In this document: positions 31,869 through 45,380 of the stretch, piece after piece
Layout: the number at the start of each line of letters is the position of its first letter
How positions within the stretch are numbered: the first letter of the stretch is position 1
Assembly: GCA_025603075.1 (NCBI GenBank)
Contig: MU626415.1
Span: 1-46,877, forward strand
Length of the DNA stretch: 46,877 bases
Source: Neoconidiobolus thromboides FSU 785
Taxonomy: Eukaryota > Entomophthoromycota > Entomophthoromycetes > Entomophthorales > Neoconidiobolaceae
Direction of reading: 5' to 3'
Notes under the pieces: model-generated
What the model saw: only the letters and a program-made list of their open reading frames with translations
Database searches by the model: none
Told to the model about the DNA's origin: nothing
Made by a program: the position numbers and the translations under genes

Positions 31869-32758
31869 TTACTTTTTAATGAATTTTAATATATATAATT
31901 TTTCTCTTCCTGCTTTACGAATTTTCAAGATCTAATAAATAATAAATATTATACATTGTTCAATAGTATTAAAATAGATTTTACCTCTCCTACTAATCCG
32001 ATTTCTTTAGCCTCTTCAATCAACTCTACTGGTTTGTTTTCAGCCACTGTCACCAAATAAAACACTCCTTTATCTGCCAACAATTCCTTGACTTGAGTCA
32101 TAAACTGATCAATAACTCTCCTACCGAATTTACCACCTGCCCAAGTAGCTGTAATAATATCATCAAATAATGTATCTTTTGTTGAGCTGTACACTTTATC
32201 ACTCGAAAAAACCTCATTATCTTCTGTTTCTACATAAGGTGGATTGAATACAATAATATCTAATTTGATTCCCATCCTTAGACTAGAAACCAAATTACAG
32301 TTGATTAAATTCAAAGTTAGCTAGAATTAATTTTAATTTTAATTTTAATGAAAATAGTAATTATTTTATCCTATTTATAATTAATGTTTTCTATAATACT
32401 CACCTCATTTAACTTGCCATTTTCTTGACATTTCCTTAATGCATATGGATTAATATCCGTACCCATCAATACCACCTCCCTCTCCAGCCTCCTTTTTATC
32501 AATTTACCTAAGAAGTTTAATACCATACCACTACCTACACCGACTTCTAAAACCATACATGGGGTCATATCTTTCAGCTTGTTTCGAGTTAAATCCTCTT
32601 CTAAAGTATCCATTAAAGTAAATGTATCTTCTAATAAATTAAAGAAGTAAGTGCTGTGAGGGAGAATAATCTAATTTGAGTTACTTGCCAGCAGGTTCAT
32701 AAAGTTTCAAATAATCGATGTCCGATACTAAGGTTGGAGTTGGAATTGGACTGTCCAT
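31869..32758 (-). CDS. MTQ2: eRF1 glutamine methyltransferase, MTQ2/N6AMT1 type (HemK family)
   Basis: Exons 32758-32689, 32630-32404, 32320-31985 and 31931-31869 give 231 aa, close to the usual 215-220. YEPAEDTF near residues 20-27, SAM-binding LEVGVGSG (51-58), GTDINP, catalytic NPPY (125-128), TWAGGKFGRRVIDQF, FYLVTVAENKP and the C-terminal RKAGREKLYILKF are all typical. The last 20-residue exon is needed to restore that conserved end. With its partner Trm112, MTQ2 methylates the GGQ glutamine of release factor eRF1. Intron 1 uses a GC donor (G|GCAAGT), the only choice that keeps YEPAEDTF in frame. Its start codon is 263 bp from that of UBA1 on the opposite strand. Confidence 0.93.
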
Positions 32759-33021
32759 TAATAAATTTAATCTATGTAATCTATTTTTTTTTGAAAATAG
32801 TGAATTAAGTTTGGTTATTTAGTAAATTAATAATTTATTATCTTTTTATAAAAAATCCTGAATTGACCCAAAAAAATTCCAAATTCTTGATGTAACCAAT
32901 CAAGTAGCAAATGATGTCAGCTATTTTCAGTCTACATAGCTAAGTGTTACTAAGTAAGTTGAAGCCAAAAAAAATTATACTATAATATTTTTATATTAAT
33001 TTTTCAATAAAAACAAAACAA
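32759..33021. promoter_or_regulatory. Divergent promoter region of MTQ2 and UBA1
   Basis: 263 bp. It contains CCAAT at 32896-32900 and a CRE-like TGATGTCA at 32912-32919. The binding factors are unknown. Confidence 0.4.
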
Positions 33022-36000
33022 ATGAGTGATAAAAACCCAAAAATAGATGAAGGTTTATATTCCAGACAACTGTAAGCAAATTGATTATTATCAATATCAA
33101 ACAAATTGAGAATTGAGTTACTAATAATTTTTTAACAATATAGTTACGTATTAGGCCATGAAGCCATGAATCGCATGGCTAATAGTCATGTATTGATTTT
33201 AGGTTTGAATGGACTTGGTGTTGAAATTGCAAAAAACGTGATTCTTGCTGGTGTCAAATCGGTTACTTTACATGATGATCAACCAACAGAGTTAAAAGAT
33301 CTATCTACTCAGGTAAGAATTGGTTTTATTAATCGAATAATTAGTTATTAATGAAGGCTAATTTATTTAGTTTTATTTAACGGAGTCGGATATTGGTAAA
33401 CCAAGAGCTAGTTGTACAGCCGAAAAATTAAAGTTATTAAATCAATATGTACCTGTACATGTTATTAGTGGGGATATTGATGAACAGACAGTTAAAAAAT
33501 ATCAAGTAAGTTTAGAATTTTAATTATTATAATAACAATTTGTTTATTTATATATTTAACTAGGCTATTGTTACTACTGAAATCAGTTTACAAAATCAAA
33601 TCCAAATTAATGAGTGGGCTCGTAAATATGAAGCTAAATTTATTGCTGCTGATATTTTTGGTTTATTTGGGTAAAGATACTTTTATTTAACAATATACAT
33701 TTCAATTATAACGTACTAATACCACCCTACTATTATAATTATTTTAGTATGGTATTTAATGACTTTGGAAGTAATTTCAAATGTTTGGATCCAACTGGTA
33801 ACCCACCAAAAACTGCTATGATTGCTAGTATAACTAATGTATATTTTTTATTTATGTTATATTATAAGTATTGAATCAATGTTGATATTATATCATTTAG
33901 GATAAAGATGGAGTTGTTACTTGTTTAGAAGATACCAGACATGGATTAGAAGACGGGGATTTAGTTACATTTAGTGAAGTACAAGGAATGGAAGGTATTA
34001 ACGAAAGTGGACCATTTAAAATTAAATATTTGGGACCATTTACATTTTCAATTGGAGATCTTAGTAATTATACTAATTATAAAATTGGTGGAGTATTTAC
34101 ACAAGTAAAAACACCCAAAGAAATTCAATTTAAAAATTTATTAGAGTCTTTGAAAGAACCTGAGTTTGTTATTTCTGATTTTGCCAAATTTGATCGTCCA
34201 ATTCAATTACATATTGGTTTTCAAGCATTACATCAATTTAAACAACTAAATCATGATAAGCTACCTAAACCAAGGAATGAAGAAGATGCTATTAAAATGT
34301 TAGAATTAGCCAACAAAATTAATAATGAATTAAAACAGCCTATTCAATTGGATGATAAACTAATTAAAGAATTAGCTTATCAATCTAACGGGGCATTTGC
34401 TCCGATGGCGGCTGTTATTGGTGGTATTGTTGCACAAGAAGTATTAAAAGCAGTCTCTGGCAAATTCCATCCAATTCAACAATATTTATATTTTGATTCT
34501 TTAGAGTCCTTACCAAAGAATTTTAATATTAATGAATCAAATGTACAGCCAATTAATTCAAGATATGATGGACAAATTGCTATATTTGGAAAAGAATATC
34601 AACAGGTATTGCAGAATTGCAATCAATTTTTAGTTGGGTCAGGTGCTATTGGCTGTGAAATGTTAAAAAATTGGGCATTAATTGGATTAGGTTCTGGTAA
34701 AGAGGGTATGATTCATATAACTGATATGGATACAATTGAAAAATCCAATTTAAACCGTCAGTTTTTATTTAGAAGTAAAGATGTTGGCCAATTGAAATCG
34801 CAAACAGCTGCTAATGCTATAATTGAAATGAACCCAGAATTAAAAAACAGTATTAAAGCCTATTCAGATAGAGTAGGTAATGAAACTGAAAATGTATATT
34901 CAGATACTTTCTTCAATAAAATTGATTTTGTTACTAATGCATTAGATAATATTGATGCAAGACAATATATGGATAGTCGATGTGTTTATTACAGTAAACC
35001 ATTATTAGAATCAGGTACTTTAGGTACTTTAGGAAATACACAAGTAGTTATTCCAAATATGACTGAATCTTATTCATCTTCACACGATCCACCAGAAAAA
35101 TCCATTCCAATGTGTACATTAAAAAGCTTCCCTAATAAAATTGAACATACAATTCAATGGGCAAGAGATTTGTTTGAGAACAAATTTAAACAAAATATGG
35201 AAAATACAATTGCTTATTTAGAAAATCAAGAGCAATTTATAAATAGTACACGTAAACAAGGGAATACAGCCAAAGAAACATTTGAATCTGTTAAAAATTC
35301 ATTAATTGATGAAAAGCCTAACAATTTTGAAGATTGTATTGAATTTGCACGGTTTTTATTTGAAGAATTATACAACAATACAATTCAGCAATTATTGTTT
35401 ACTTTCCCTAAAGATACAGTAACTTCATCTGGTACTTTATTTTGGTCAGGACCTAAAAGAGCGCCAAAACCAATTAAATTTGATGTTAACGACCCATTAC
35501 ATTTAGAGTTTATTATAGCAACAGCTAATTTAAGAGCCTTTAATTTTAATATTCTGGAAAATAGGAATATTGATTTCATTAAACAAGCAGTTAATAATAT
35601 TAACGTACCTGAATTTATACCCAAAGCCGGAGTTAAAATTCAAGTCAATGATAATGATCCAATAAATCAAGATTTAGAAGATGATGATGTAGATAATATT
35701 ATTCAACTTATTGCAAATAATAGTAATAATTTTAATAATATTAAAGTTAACGCAGCTGATTTTGAAAAGGTAAAATTTTATATTTATATTTTTACTTATA
35801 TTTATATTTATATATTCATATATTTAGGATGATGATAGTAATTTCCATATTGATTTTATAACCTCAGCATCCAATTTGAGAGCACGTAATTATGAAATTT
35901 CAGAAGCTGATAGACATACTACTAAAGGTATTGCGGGTAAAATCATACCAGCTATTGCTACCACTACTTCTCTAATTACTGGTTTGGTTTGTTTGGAAAT

Positions 36001-36636
36001 GATTAAAATTGTTGATCATATTAAAAGTAAAGAACCATCTAAGCGTACAATTGAAGACTTTAAAAATGCTTTTGTTAATTTGGCTACTCCTTTTGTTGGT
36101 TTCTCAGAACCTATTGCAGCTCCTAAAATGAAGGTAATAATTATAAAGTAAGATTCCAATTGAGCTAATCAATTTGTATATTTCTATAGTTTATGGATAC
36201 CGAATTTACATTATGGGATAAATATTATATTGAAGAAGATCTAACTGTGCAGGAATTAATCGATTATTGTTATGAAAAATATGAATTGGAATTAAATATG
36301 ATTTCCTATGGTGCCTGTATGTTATATTCCGATTTTATCAAAACCACTACTACTCCAGAGAGATTAAATATGAAGTAAGGACTATTTCTATTATAATGAG
36401 AAAATTAAATGATTTATTAACATCATCTTTTGAATAGGCTATCTAAAGCGTGTGAATTGGTTAGTAAATCAAAATTTGGTGACCATGTATCCCATATTAA
36501 TATTGAAATTATGGGCACTACTAAAGATGGGGAGGATGTCGAGGTAAGTGGATTAAGAGTTAAGCTTTGAGATTAATTTATTAACATTATTTTTCTAATT
36601 TAGGATTTCCCACCATTTAGAATAGCTATCAAATAA
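33022..36636 (+). CDS. UBA1: Ubiquitin-activating enzyme E1
   Basis: Ten exons: 33022-33071, 33144-33312, 33371-33505, 33564-33670, 33748-33838, 33901-35769, 35828-36133, 36190-36374, 36438-36543, 36604-36636; 1016 aa, the normal E1 length. The inactive adenylation half begins with YSRQLYVLG and [19 protein letters not shown]. The active adenylation domain has [15 protein letters not shown] (about 429-443) and NLNRQFLFR. The catalytic cysteine is C589 in [20 protein letters not shown]. The C-terminal ubiquitin-fold domain is encoded by the last small exons. The enzyme uses ATP to form the E1-ubiquitin thioester that feeds all E2s, in nucleus and cytoplasm. All nine introns are needed to keep the frame, and all are GT-AG. 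RPT2 of the same pathway lies 5 kb away, probably by chance. Confidence 0.96.
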
Positions 36637-36801
36637 CTATTACTATAATAAATGAAATTTATTTTTGATTTTACTTTGATTTTAAACTTTGAATTTATAT
36701 TTTTGAAGATTGAATCTTGCTTTAAGGGATTAAGCTTTAATCTTATTTTAAGTCAATTTTATGTATTTATATATAATAAATTGTATAAAATATATATAAA
36801 A

Positions 36802-36883
36802 GGTGCTATGGCCGAGTGGTCTAAGGCGGCGCACTCAAGTTGCGCTCTCTTCGGAGGCGTGGGTTCGAATCCCATTGGCACTA
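36802..36883 (+). tRNA. tRNA-Leu (anticodon CAA)
   Basis: A class II tRNA. Acceptor GGTGCTA pairs with TGGCACT, discriminator is A. The D arm is GCC...GGC; the anticodon stem GCGCA/TGCGC encloses loop CTCAAGT (anticodon CAA). A long variable arm TCTC-TTCG-GAGG follows, then T arm GTGGG-TTCGAAT-CCCAT. TTTTT directly follows as pol III terminator. No intron in the anticodon loop. The first pair of the acceptor is G-U instead of G-C. Confidence 0.95.
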
Positions 36884-37434
36884 TTTTTGATTTTTAGCAT
36901 TTAGTTGTTGAAATAGAAATTAAGGATTTTTGCTTTTGTAATTATGAAATTGAATTTTTTAATAGTAAGTTAAAATTTATTTTATTATAGAATTTTATCA
37001 AAGTGTATATTATTATAACATTCAGTATTTGATAAATAAAGTTTTTAGTTAATAGCAAATTTGTTTTAAAAATTATTTAAATTTTTTTGATCCTAAATTC
37101 TTACTATAAATTAACTTTTAATGTTATGGAATTAATAAGTTATGTTTCAAAATTATTGATCCAACATACTCTATACATTTAATTCATACTTTTTATTATG
37201 AAGATATTGGTTTAATAAAGAAAAATATTAATTTTAAATAATGTTAGAATCTATTAACTTAAGTTTAAATTAACAATTTTTGAATTTATTAAGCATAAAA
37301 GTAAATATTTAATAAATACTTAATTAACAAGTCATACATCAATTTATAAAACTTGAGTGTAAATAATTAAAATAATATAAAATAATATAAAATTTAAAAT
37401 ATTTCTGTTTTATTATATATTTGTAAACATAATG
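36884..37434. other. AT-rich intergenic region between tRNA-Leu and element cluster
   Basis: 551 bp of A/T-rich unique sequence with short AATAATATAAA repeats near 37370-37390. No gene is seen. Confidence 0.55.
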
Positions 37435-37526
37435 TAGGAATGTATTTAAGAATTTTGCTAACAATTTTTCCATTCAAATACCGCTTAAAAGATGGAAAAA
37501 GTGATGAAGTCAGAAAAAACATCCTT
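37435..37526 (+). mobile_element. MITE-like element, copy G
   Basis: About 92 bp with decayed ends (TAGGAATGT / ACATCCTTTA) and a clear interior (TTTAAGAATTTTGCTAACA, TTTTTCCATTCAAATACCGC, AAGATGGAAAAAGTGATGAA). Short internal loss near the left end. Confidence 0.78.
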
Positions 37527-37562
37527 TATGTCTTTAATTAAATAGCTATAATCAACAAACAT

Positions 37563-37660
37563 AGGGGGGTATTTTTTCTGACTTCACTTTTTCATCTTTT
37601 AAGCACTATTTGAGTAAAAAAATCGTTAACAAAATTCTTAAACATAAAAATACATCCCCA
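37563..37660 (-). mobile_element. MITE-like element, copy H
   Basis: Reverse orientation, about 98 bp: AGGGGGGTATTTTTTCTGACTTC at one end, TACATCCCCA at the other, with AAGCACTATTTGAGT inside. Only 36 bp from copy G. Confidence 0.82.
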
Positions 37661-37696
37661 TATCGAACCAGTCAAATATTAATTCGATAACCAAAT

Positions 37697-37796
37697 AGGG
37701 GTGTTTTTTTTGGATTCATTACTTTTTCCATCTTTTGAGCGTTATTTGAGTGAAAAAATTGCTAATAAAATCCTTAAACACGAGAATACATCCCCA
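37697..37796 (-). mobile_element. MITE-like element, copy I
   Basis: Reverse orientation, about 100 bp: AGGGGTGTTTTTTTTGGATTC to ACATCCCCA, interior CATCTTTTGAGCGTTATTTG and TGAAAAAATTGCTAATAAAA. Confidence 0.84.
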
Positions 37797-37991
37797 AATA
37801 TTAACTAAACTAAATTGCCATTTATATAAAGTAGTTTGATAAAATCAGTACATCTAATGGTAAAGATATAGCAAAGTAACCATTAAATTTAAGGATTATC
37901 TAGTGTTGTAACTAGTAACTAGCATTTTTTAATCATAAATAAAATTAGTGTAGGCCACATGGATCTTAAAATCAAGGAAAAAAAATCAGAA

Positions 37992-38064
37992 TGATCCCGC
38001 CAGGGATCGAACCTGGAATCTTCTGTTCCGTAGACAGACGCCTTATCCATTGGGCCACGGGACC
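37992..38064 (-). tRNA. tRNA-Arg (anticodon ACG)
   Basis: 73-nt cloverleaf on the minus strand. Acceptor GGTCCCG/CGGGATC with discriminator A; D arm GCC-CAATGGATAA-GGC; anticodon stem TCTGT/ACAGA around CTACGGA (anticodon ACG, wobble A expected as inosine); T arm CCAGG-TTCGATC-CCTGG. A run of eight T follows within about 7 nt as pol III terminator. No intron. It sits between element copies I and J. Confidence 0.96.
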
Positions 38065-38238
38065 GTTTCTTCTCCCTAGAGAATTTAAACAGTATTTAAA
38101 GTTCTTTAAACATATTTGTAGATATTAGTATATAAAGCCTGATTCAAAGCTGATTCTTAAGCGGCTGACTGTTAGCCAAATTTCGTCTTGTAGACATTCT
38201 TATTAGAAAATGGGGTTAGTTACTTTTTAATCTGCTTA

Positions 38239-38338
38239 TGGGGGTATTTTTTTTGGCTTCATTACTTTTTCCATCTTTTAGCGCTATTCGAGTGGAAAAA
38301 TTATCAGCAAAATTGTTAAACACAAAAATACATCCCCA
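38239..38338 (-). mobile_element. MITE-like element, copy J
   Basis: Reverse orientation, about 100 bp, TGGGGGTATTTTTTTTGGCTTC to ACATCCCCA. TA flanks on both sides. Interior has CATCTTTTAGCGCTATTCGAG and GTGGAAAAATTATC. Confidence 0.86.
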
Positions 38339-39082
38339 TATTTTGTATATCTGTTTAATTTACGTTTCCTTATTGGAATCTTTTATAGGGGAAAATAGCT
38401 AGGTAGTAGGAAATATTATGACTTGCATTCTCATATATATACCCCACTATAGTTCAAATCGGCACCTCAATATGGACTATTGATAGCTTATTAGAAGCAG
38501 GGTTTGACTATTAGTCGACTATTAATTAATATGGTCAGAAATTAGTTATTTATAAAAAGTTACTTAGCAGGTTATTTTATGCTATTATATACTAAGTGGT
38601 ATATTCAAGAGGAGATGCTCGATAATTAGTTTGAATGGATTTACTATTCCAAAAGTTTAAAAATGATATAATGTGCTTCTTAGTTTTATTTATCTATTTG
38701 ATTTTTATGACAAAAATAAAACTCACTATGATTAGTATTTCTAATTATTGAGTTAAAATGAAGTTACTAAACTTGGAGATTTTTAAGTAACAAAAATTAA
38801 TTAATTGATGAATACAAGTTCATCTGTAAACAATACAATAGAATATCGATCCTTAATAACATAATAAAAATAATATTTAAATAAAGTGAATTACTTTAAT
38901 AATAATAAAATTTAAAATCAACTTTGTTTATAATCTTTTATCTATTTTTTTCTTTGTCCGGCACTAAGAAACATTTCATCAATTCGCGGAGTAATTAAGC
39001 TACTAATTGTCCATTTTTATTTTTTGCTAAACAAATAACAAAAACGTCAGCTTGATTTCTTAATAATTATCAATAAAAAACC
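38339..39082. other. Intergenic region upstream of the small secreted-protein gene
   Basis: 744 bp. Mostly A/T-rich unique sequence. A motif AACGTCAGC near 39042-39050 (CRE-half-like, reverse TGACGT) precedes the 39083 start. No gene is recognised. Confidence 0.45.
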
Positions 39083-39598
39083 ATGAAACATATTATAACA
39101 AGTTTAATTATATTACTTCTCCTTCATTTAACAACATGTCTACAGATCAGGTTACAAACAGCTGATCATTCAATACTCACCAATTTCGAAGCTGAGGACG
39201 AGTGTCTGGCATACCCATCCACAATCACCAAAGTAGAAATAAACACTTTAAATACACAAGTTGAATTTTATAGCTCAAGTGATTGTGTTGGGAAGTTGTT
39301 AGGAAAAGTAGATAGAAATTATACGTTTAGTGAAGGGATTAAAATTAAGTCTTTCATGTTGAGTAAGAAGTTTAAAGACGAACCAACGCAAGTGATGGAG
39401 TATTCAACACCACCGCCAAATACAGATAGTGGCCAAGTAAAGAGAAATTTCTTCTTGAATATACTAAGAAAGTTATTCATTGATGATGGGGAAAGGAAGA
39501 GAAATAGAATATTTCATAGGGACAATAAGCCACATTATATATCATCAAAAAAAGCATTTAAAGAATTGAATAAGTATGTTAAAGAGCATCAAAAATAA
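39083..39598 (+). CDS. Small secreted protein of unknown function
   Basis: Intronless, 171 aa. Residues 1-19 are a signal peptide (SLIILLLLHLTTC). The middle (about 40-75) has two cysteines in a beta-rich pattern: ECLAYPSTITKVEI and VEFYSSSDCVGKLLG, which could form one disulfide. This part looks like small fungal secreted proteins with an FYSSxDC motif, but no named family is claimed. The C-terminal half is highly basic (RKLF, ERKRNRIFHR, KKAFKELNKYVKEHQK) and contains a KR dibasic site after residue 118, so proteolytic maturation is possible. Codon pattern, signal peptide and a clear AATAA-type 3' end support a real gene. It converges on DCD1, stop codons about 95 bp apart. Confidence 0.75.
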   Translation: MKHIITSLIILLLLHLTTCLQIRLQTADHSILTNFEAEDECLAYPSTITKVEINTLNTQVEFYSSSDCVGKLLGKVDRNYTFSEGIKIKSFMLSKKFKDEPTQVMEYSTPPPNTDSGQVKRNFFLNILRKLFIDDGERKRNRIFHRDNKPHYISSKKAFKELNKYVKEHQK

Positions 39599-39693
39599 TA
39601 AAGAATGAATTAACAAATAATAATAAAGATTAATAATAGTAGTATCACTATAATAATTTTATTCTTTTAAACTAATTGTTTTTTTAAAAAACC

Positions 39694-40793
39694 TTAATGA
39701 AGTCGATCGAATAGCTTAATACTATTAGGTACAAACTTCCTTAATTTAACATCTGCCATTTCAAATAGATTAATTGTATGTTCGTCCATCCCATAATCCA
39801 AAGCATATACCACCTCCTTAATCCCAACTTGAACTATTTTCTTGGCACAGCCTAATAAAGAAGAACCTATTAATAAAAAAACTCAAAAAAAACTTTAAAC
39901 TTACCAATACAAGGACAAGTATTACAATACAATATAGGATACCCATAGTTGATCCTTTCCCTTCCCGCTTCTAAAAGAGCATTCTCTTCCGCATGGATAC
40001 ACAAACACAAATCCAAGCCTTGTCCCATGGTACTATTTTGATTACATCTAGGGCATCCACCTTCTGAACAGTTAGGTACATTTCTTGGTGTTCCGTTATA
40101 CCCCGTAGCTATTACTCTATGGTCTTTAACTATCAAACAACCTACTCTTCGTTTCATACAGTTGGAACGTTTGGAAGCAAGCTCAGTAAGTAACATGAAA
40201 TAATTATCCCAACCTGGTCGTAGACGTTCTGGGTCAAGTAAATCAAGGATCTTTATGTGGTGGTAATAGCTATCCTTTTCGGTGTAGGGGTTAAAGAGAC
40301 TCACATCGGTGTAGTTCATAACTTCATTTAGAGAACAGACTTCTGGTTGATTACTCTCATCTTTTAAAGACAAAGGATGATTTGTGTATAAGTGGGCATC
40401 ATTTTCAATAATAAAGTTTACAAAGTCTGATGAATTTTTTGTGCCTATTTCTAGCCACCTTTTATATCTATACTCAAGTGGGGCATCCACTTGAACTAAT
40501 AAAAAAAAAGGACGTTTTCTGATCATTAGTATTTGTTTTTTATCTCTTATACTTTAATTGAACTACCTAAGTACTTGGATTGTTGAAGGTAGTAAACCAG
40601 TTTCAATGATAAGCTTTTCTTGCCAGTTATTAGTTACATAATCTAAAAGCGATTTTATATCTTTAAATTCTAATTTTGATTCCTCTTCTTCATTATCAAC
40701 TAATCGAATCTCTTTAAATCCTTCATTCTCTATTAAGTACTCTATAAGTGAACTCTTTCCGCTTTTTATAGGCCCAATAACCCCTATCAACAT
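39694..40793 (-). CDS. DCD1: Deoxycytidylate (dCMP) deaminase
   Basis: Exons 40793-40567, 40518-39905 and 39851-39694 give 332 aa (yeast Dcd1 is 312). The N-terminus has a P-loop-like GPIKSGKSSL, as in fungal Dcd1 proteins, and RKRPFFLLVQVDAPLEYRYKRW. The zinc-dependent deaminase domain follows: WDNYFMLLTELASKRSNCMK, VGCLIVKDHRVIATGYNGTP, H251-A-E in CIHAEENALLEAG, and PC-IG-C with C279 and C282. It converts dCMP to dUMP for thymidylate synthesis and is normally regulated by dCTP/dTTP. For the last intron the more distal acceptor (TTATTAG|GC) is chosen because it recreates CPCIGC; the nearer one would insert five residues between the zinc cysteines. Confidence 0.93.
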
Positions 40794-40922
40794 CTTATGA
40801 TTATAAAAAATTACTTTTTACAAATTTTTTAATAGAATTTTATTTCAATTTAAAGCAAATTTAATTGGTTGAACTCGTAAAAATATAGACCCAACACTCC
40901 TTTTATTCTACATGAAGTAAAT

Positions 40923-42668
<1,746 letters not shown>

Positions 42669-42809
42669 TTCTACTTAAAAATAAAAAATAAAAAATTCAA
42701 CTCAGAAATAAATATAAGCAATTACTTAGATTAGCTGACGTAATTCAGTAAATCAAGTTGAAATCCCACAAAATAGTACAGCAATTTTATAGTTTTACTA
42801 TCATTGATC
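42669..42809. promoter_or_regulatory. Compact divergent promoter of RPT2 and GCP2
   Basis: Only 141 bp separate the two start codons. TGACGTAA (CRE/ATF-like) lies at 42736-42743, near the midpoint. No yeast-type PACE (Rpn4) element is seen. Confidence 0.5.
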
Positions 42810-45226
42810 ATGGCATATTATGATTATAGTAAAACAAAGCTAAAACAAGAAGATAAACTAGAAGGTATAAGGTACAAATAGACAAATTACAACAATAATA
42901 CTTACGTCTTTTTAAAATTAGTACCATTTCAATCATCATCCATCTATAAACTTCCAATCAACGAATTATCACATGATCCCATAGACGATGAAATAAACCA
43001 GTTAACAGATCATGAAAAAGAGAGCTTAATCATTGAAGACCTGTTATCAATTTTAATAGGGTTTGATGGGGAATACCTGTATATTGAAAAGGCGATCGAC
43101 TTTAAACAAAGTCATGAAGAAATAGATTATGACTTAAGATTAGATATCAGTAACAGTCAATTAGAATTATTAAGTAGGATAACACCGACAGCAAGGCATT
43201 ATAACAGTATTTCGAAGTTTTGTCATCTATTTTCAAGTCACGAGTTTGGGTATGTTAACCACGCTTTAGTAGCAAGTATCAAAGAGATGTTGAAAGAATA
43301 TACGGTATTGATTAACCAACTTGAATACGAGCATAGAAATAATGTTGGTTTTACATTGCAAAAGTTCTGGTTCTATTTCCACCCATCAATCAAAACTTTG
43401 AAATTGATTCGTACTTTGATTTTAACTTTTTATAATATTCCAGACTTAACTTGGGATATGTTTTTTAAAACTCAAGTTCCTTATCAAATAAAAGGGGGGT
43501 TTGTACTGGATATTATCTTTGATCACTTTAGAAAACATAAAGGGTAGGTTCAGTAATTTTTTACATATAGAGTATTTTAACTTTGATTTATTATAGAGAT
43601 GATGATGCTAGTGAATTGTATGAATACTTATTTACACTCAGTTCCAAACCATATTTGAAAATAATTAATAGCTGGATATATGAGGGTATCATCAATGACT
43701 TTTATCAAGAGTTTTTTATAGCGGAAAAAGAAAAGATAGGATTCGAAGAAAGTTTGGAATTTTACTGGGAAAGCAAGTTTGTTGTACAAAATGAAAAAGT
43801 ACCAAGGTTTTTATGTAATCATATCGATATGCTATTGTCTGCTGGGAAGTTAATCAATGTTATCAAGACATGCAATGTGGATTTCGTTCCATTGAAGCCT
43901 CTATTAAATATTGAGGAATTGGATCCTTCTGTCCCTATATCACCTCAACAGTAAGGTGTTTTTATGCTTGCTTATTATGTATTAATCACTCTTTGTTAGG
44001 TATTTTAATGAAATTCAAAGGGCTTACCATCATTCAAATCAAGAATTCATCAAATTAATATTTGATAAATTAATCAAACAATTAAGGTAAGATATAATAA
44101 AAACAATATAATATAGTACAAATAATGTAATTATTTTAGATGCTTCAAAAGATATTTCTTTTTAGAACAATCGGATTTTTTTACCCACTTTTTGGATTTA
44201 GCCAGTGAAGATTTAATAAAACCAGCAAGGATTGTTTCAACAACAAAAATCCAATCTTTATTTGATTTATCCCTAAGAAACCCGAGTTCTGTTACATATA
44301 ATGATCCATTTAAAGATAAATTAGAAATCTTATTCACACATACTAAATTAATAGATCTCATTAACAACATCTCATTAAATGACCAATCCGAGCAACACGG
44401 AACGCCAAAAATGGAAGGTAATGTATTAGAACAGGAGATGGAACCGCCATTGCCTATGTCGGGTATCGAAGCATTTTCAATAAAATGTCAAACTGAATTT
44501 CCAGTCTTTTTAGCCATTACAAAAAATGACACTCATCATTATCAAATTATCTTTCGAAATTTAATGTTGTTAAAACATGTAGAACAATTATTGGGCAACT
44601 CTTTTATCGAACATACCAAGTTTCGTAGACTGATAGCAAGTTCCAAACATGATCCTGTAGCCAACCCATGGCAAGCCCAAATCCATACGTTACAAAATAG
44701 GATGTTAAATTTTATTCAATCATTACTGTATTATATCTCTTTTGAAGTTTTAGAACCCAATTATCAACAGCTTGAAGTTAAACTTCATCATTGTACTACA
44801 CTGGAACAGATCCATAAGGAACATATCAATTTTTTGAAAACCTGCTTTCTACAGTCTACACTATTAAATAGTAAACTTTATGGTATCATAAACAAAATTG
44901 TAAGATCTTGCTTAAGATTTATTCAGTTTACTAAGAAAGTAAATAAATTGGATGTCCCAGAAAGAAGGGATGTTGATCCAGCAAGTTCTATTGATGTATA
45001 TAAATATCTTAGTCATTTTGAGTATCATTTTTTATATCATGTCAAGCTACTTCTTGATGGTTTGCATTATTATGCTGCTTTAGGAAACCCTTGTTACCTA
45101 TCTTTGGCACTTAAAATTGATTTTAATAATTATTATAATGACCTCGAACTATCTATCAATCCACCCTCCTCTGCTTCTTCTTTGTCTATTCCTAATTCGC
45201 CACTATTCGCAGACCATTCTTTTTAA
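42810..45226 (+). CDS. GCP2: Gamma-tubulin complex component 2 (GCP2 / Alp4 / Spc97 family)
   Basis: Exons 42810-42864, 42922-43543, 43597-43950, 44000-44086 and 44140-45226 give 734 aa. The N-terminal GRIP1 part shows EFGYVNHALVASIKEMLKEY and NVGFTLQKFWFYFHPSIKTL; then INSWIYEGIINDFYQEFF, VPRFLCNHIDMLLSAGKLINV, and KRYFFLEQSDFFTHFLDLA. The C-terminal GRIP2 part has NPWQAQIHTLQNRMLNFIQS and YISFEVLEPNYQ. Each block matches metazoan GCP2 rather than GCP3 by eye. With GCP3 and gamma-tubulin it forms the nucleating small complex at the spindle pole. At 734 residues it is shorter than human GCP2 (902), mainly through shorter ends and linkers. The short Ser/Pro tail is poorly conserved. Confidence 0.94.
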
Positions 45227-45380
45227 ATTAATATTTGAAAGCTATTAAAATTATTTAAGTAGTGAATGTTTTTGTTGGAGTTTTATAGTATTGGCTTTGT
45301 TTGGATTACATATTTTTTCCCGTTTTTCATTAATCATACTAGAACAAAAAGGTATTTTCATATGCTTGTTTATTATTATA

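Noticed and set aside
36802-36883. Intron-containing tRNA-Leu(CAA), as in budding yeast
   Set aside because: The anticodon stem and seven-base loop close directly, with no extra sequence after position 37.
36652-36897. 81-codon plus-strand frame over the tRNA-Leu gene
   Set aside because: Its C-terminal part is the translated tRNA itself; the cloverleaf and pol III terminator explain the sequence.
39852-39905. Nearer splice acceptor for the last DCD1 intron
   Set aside because: It would put five extra residues (GSSLL) between the two zinc-binding cysteines of the CPCIGC motif, whereas the next AG gives the exact family motif.
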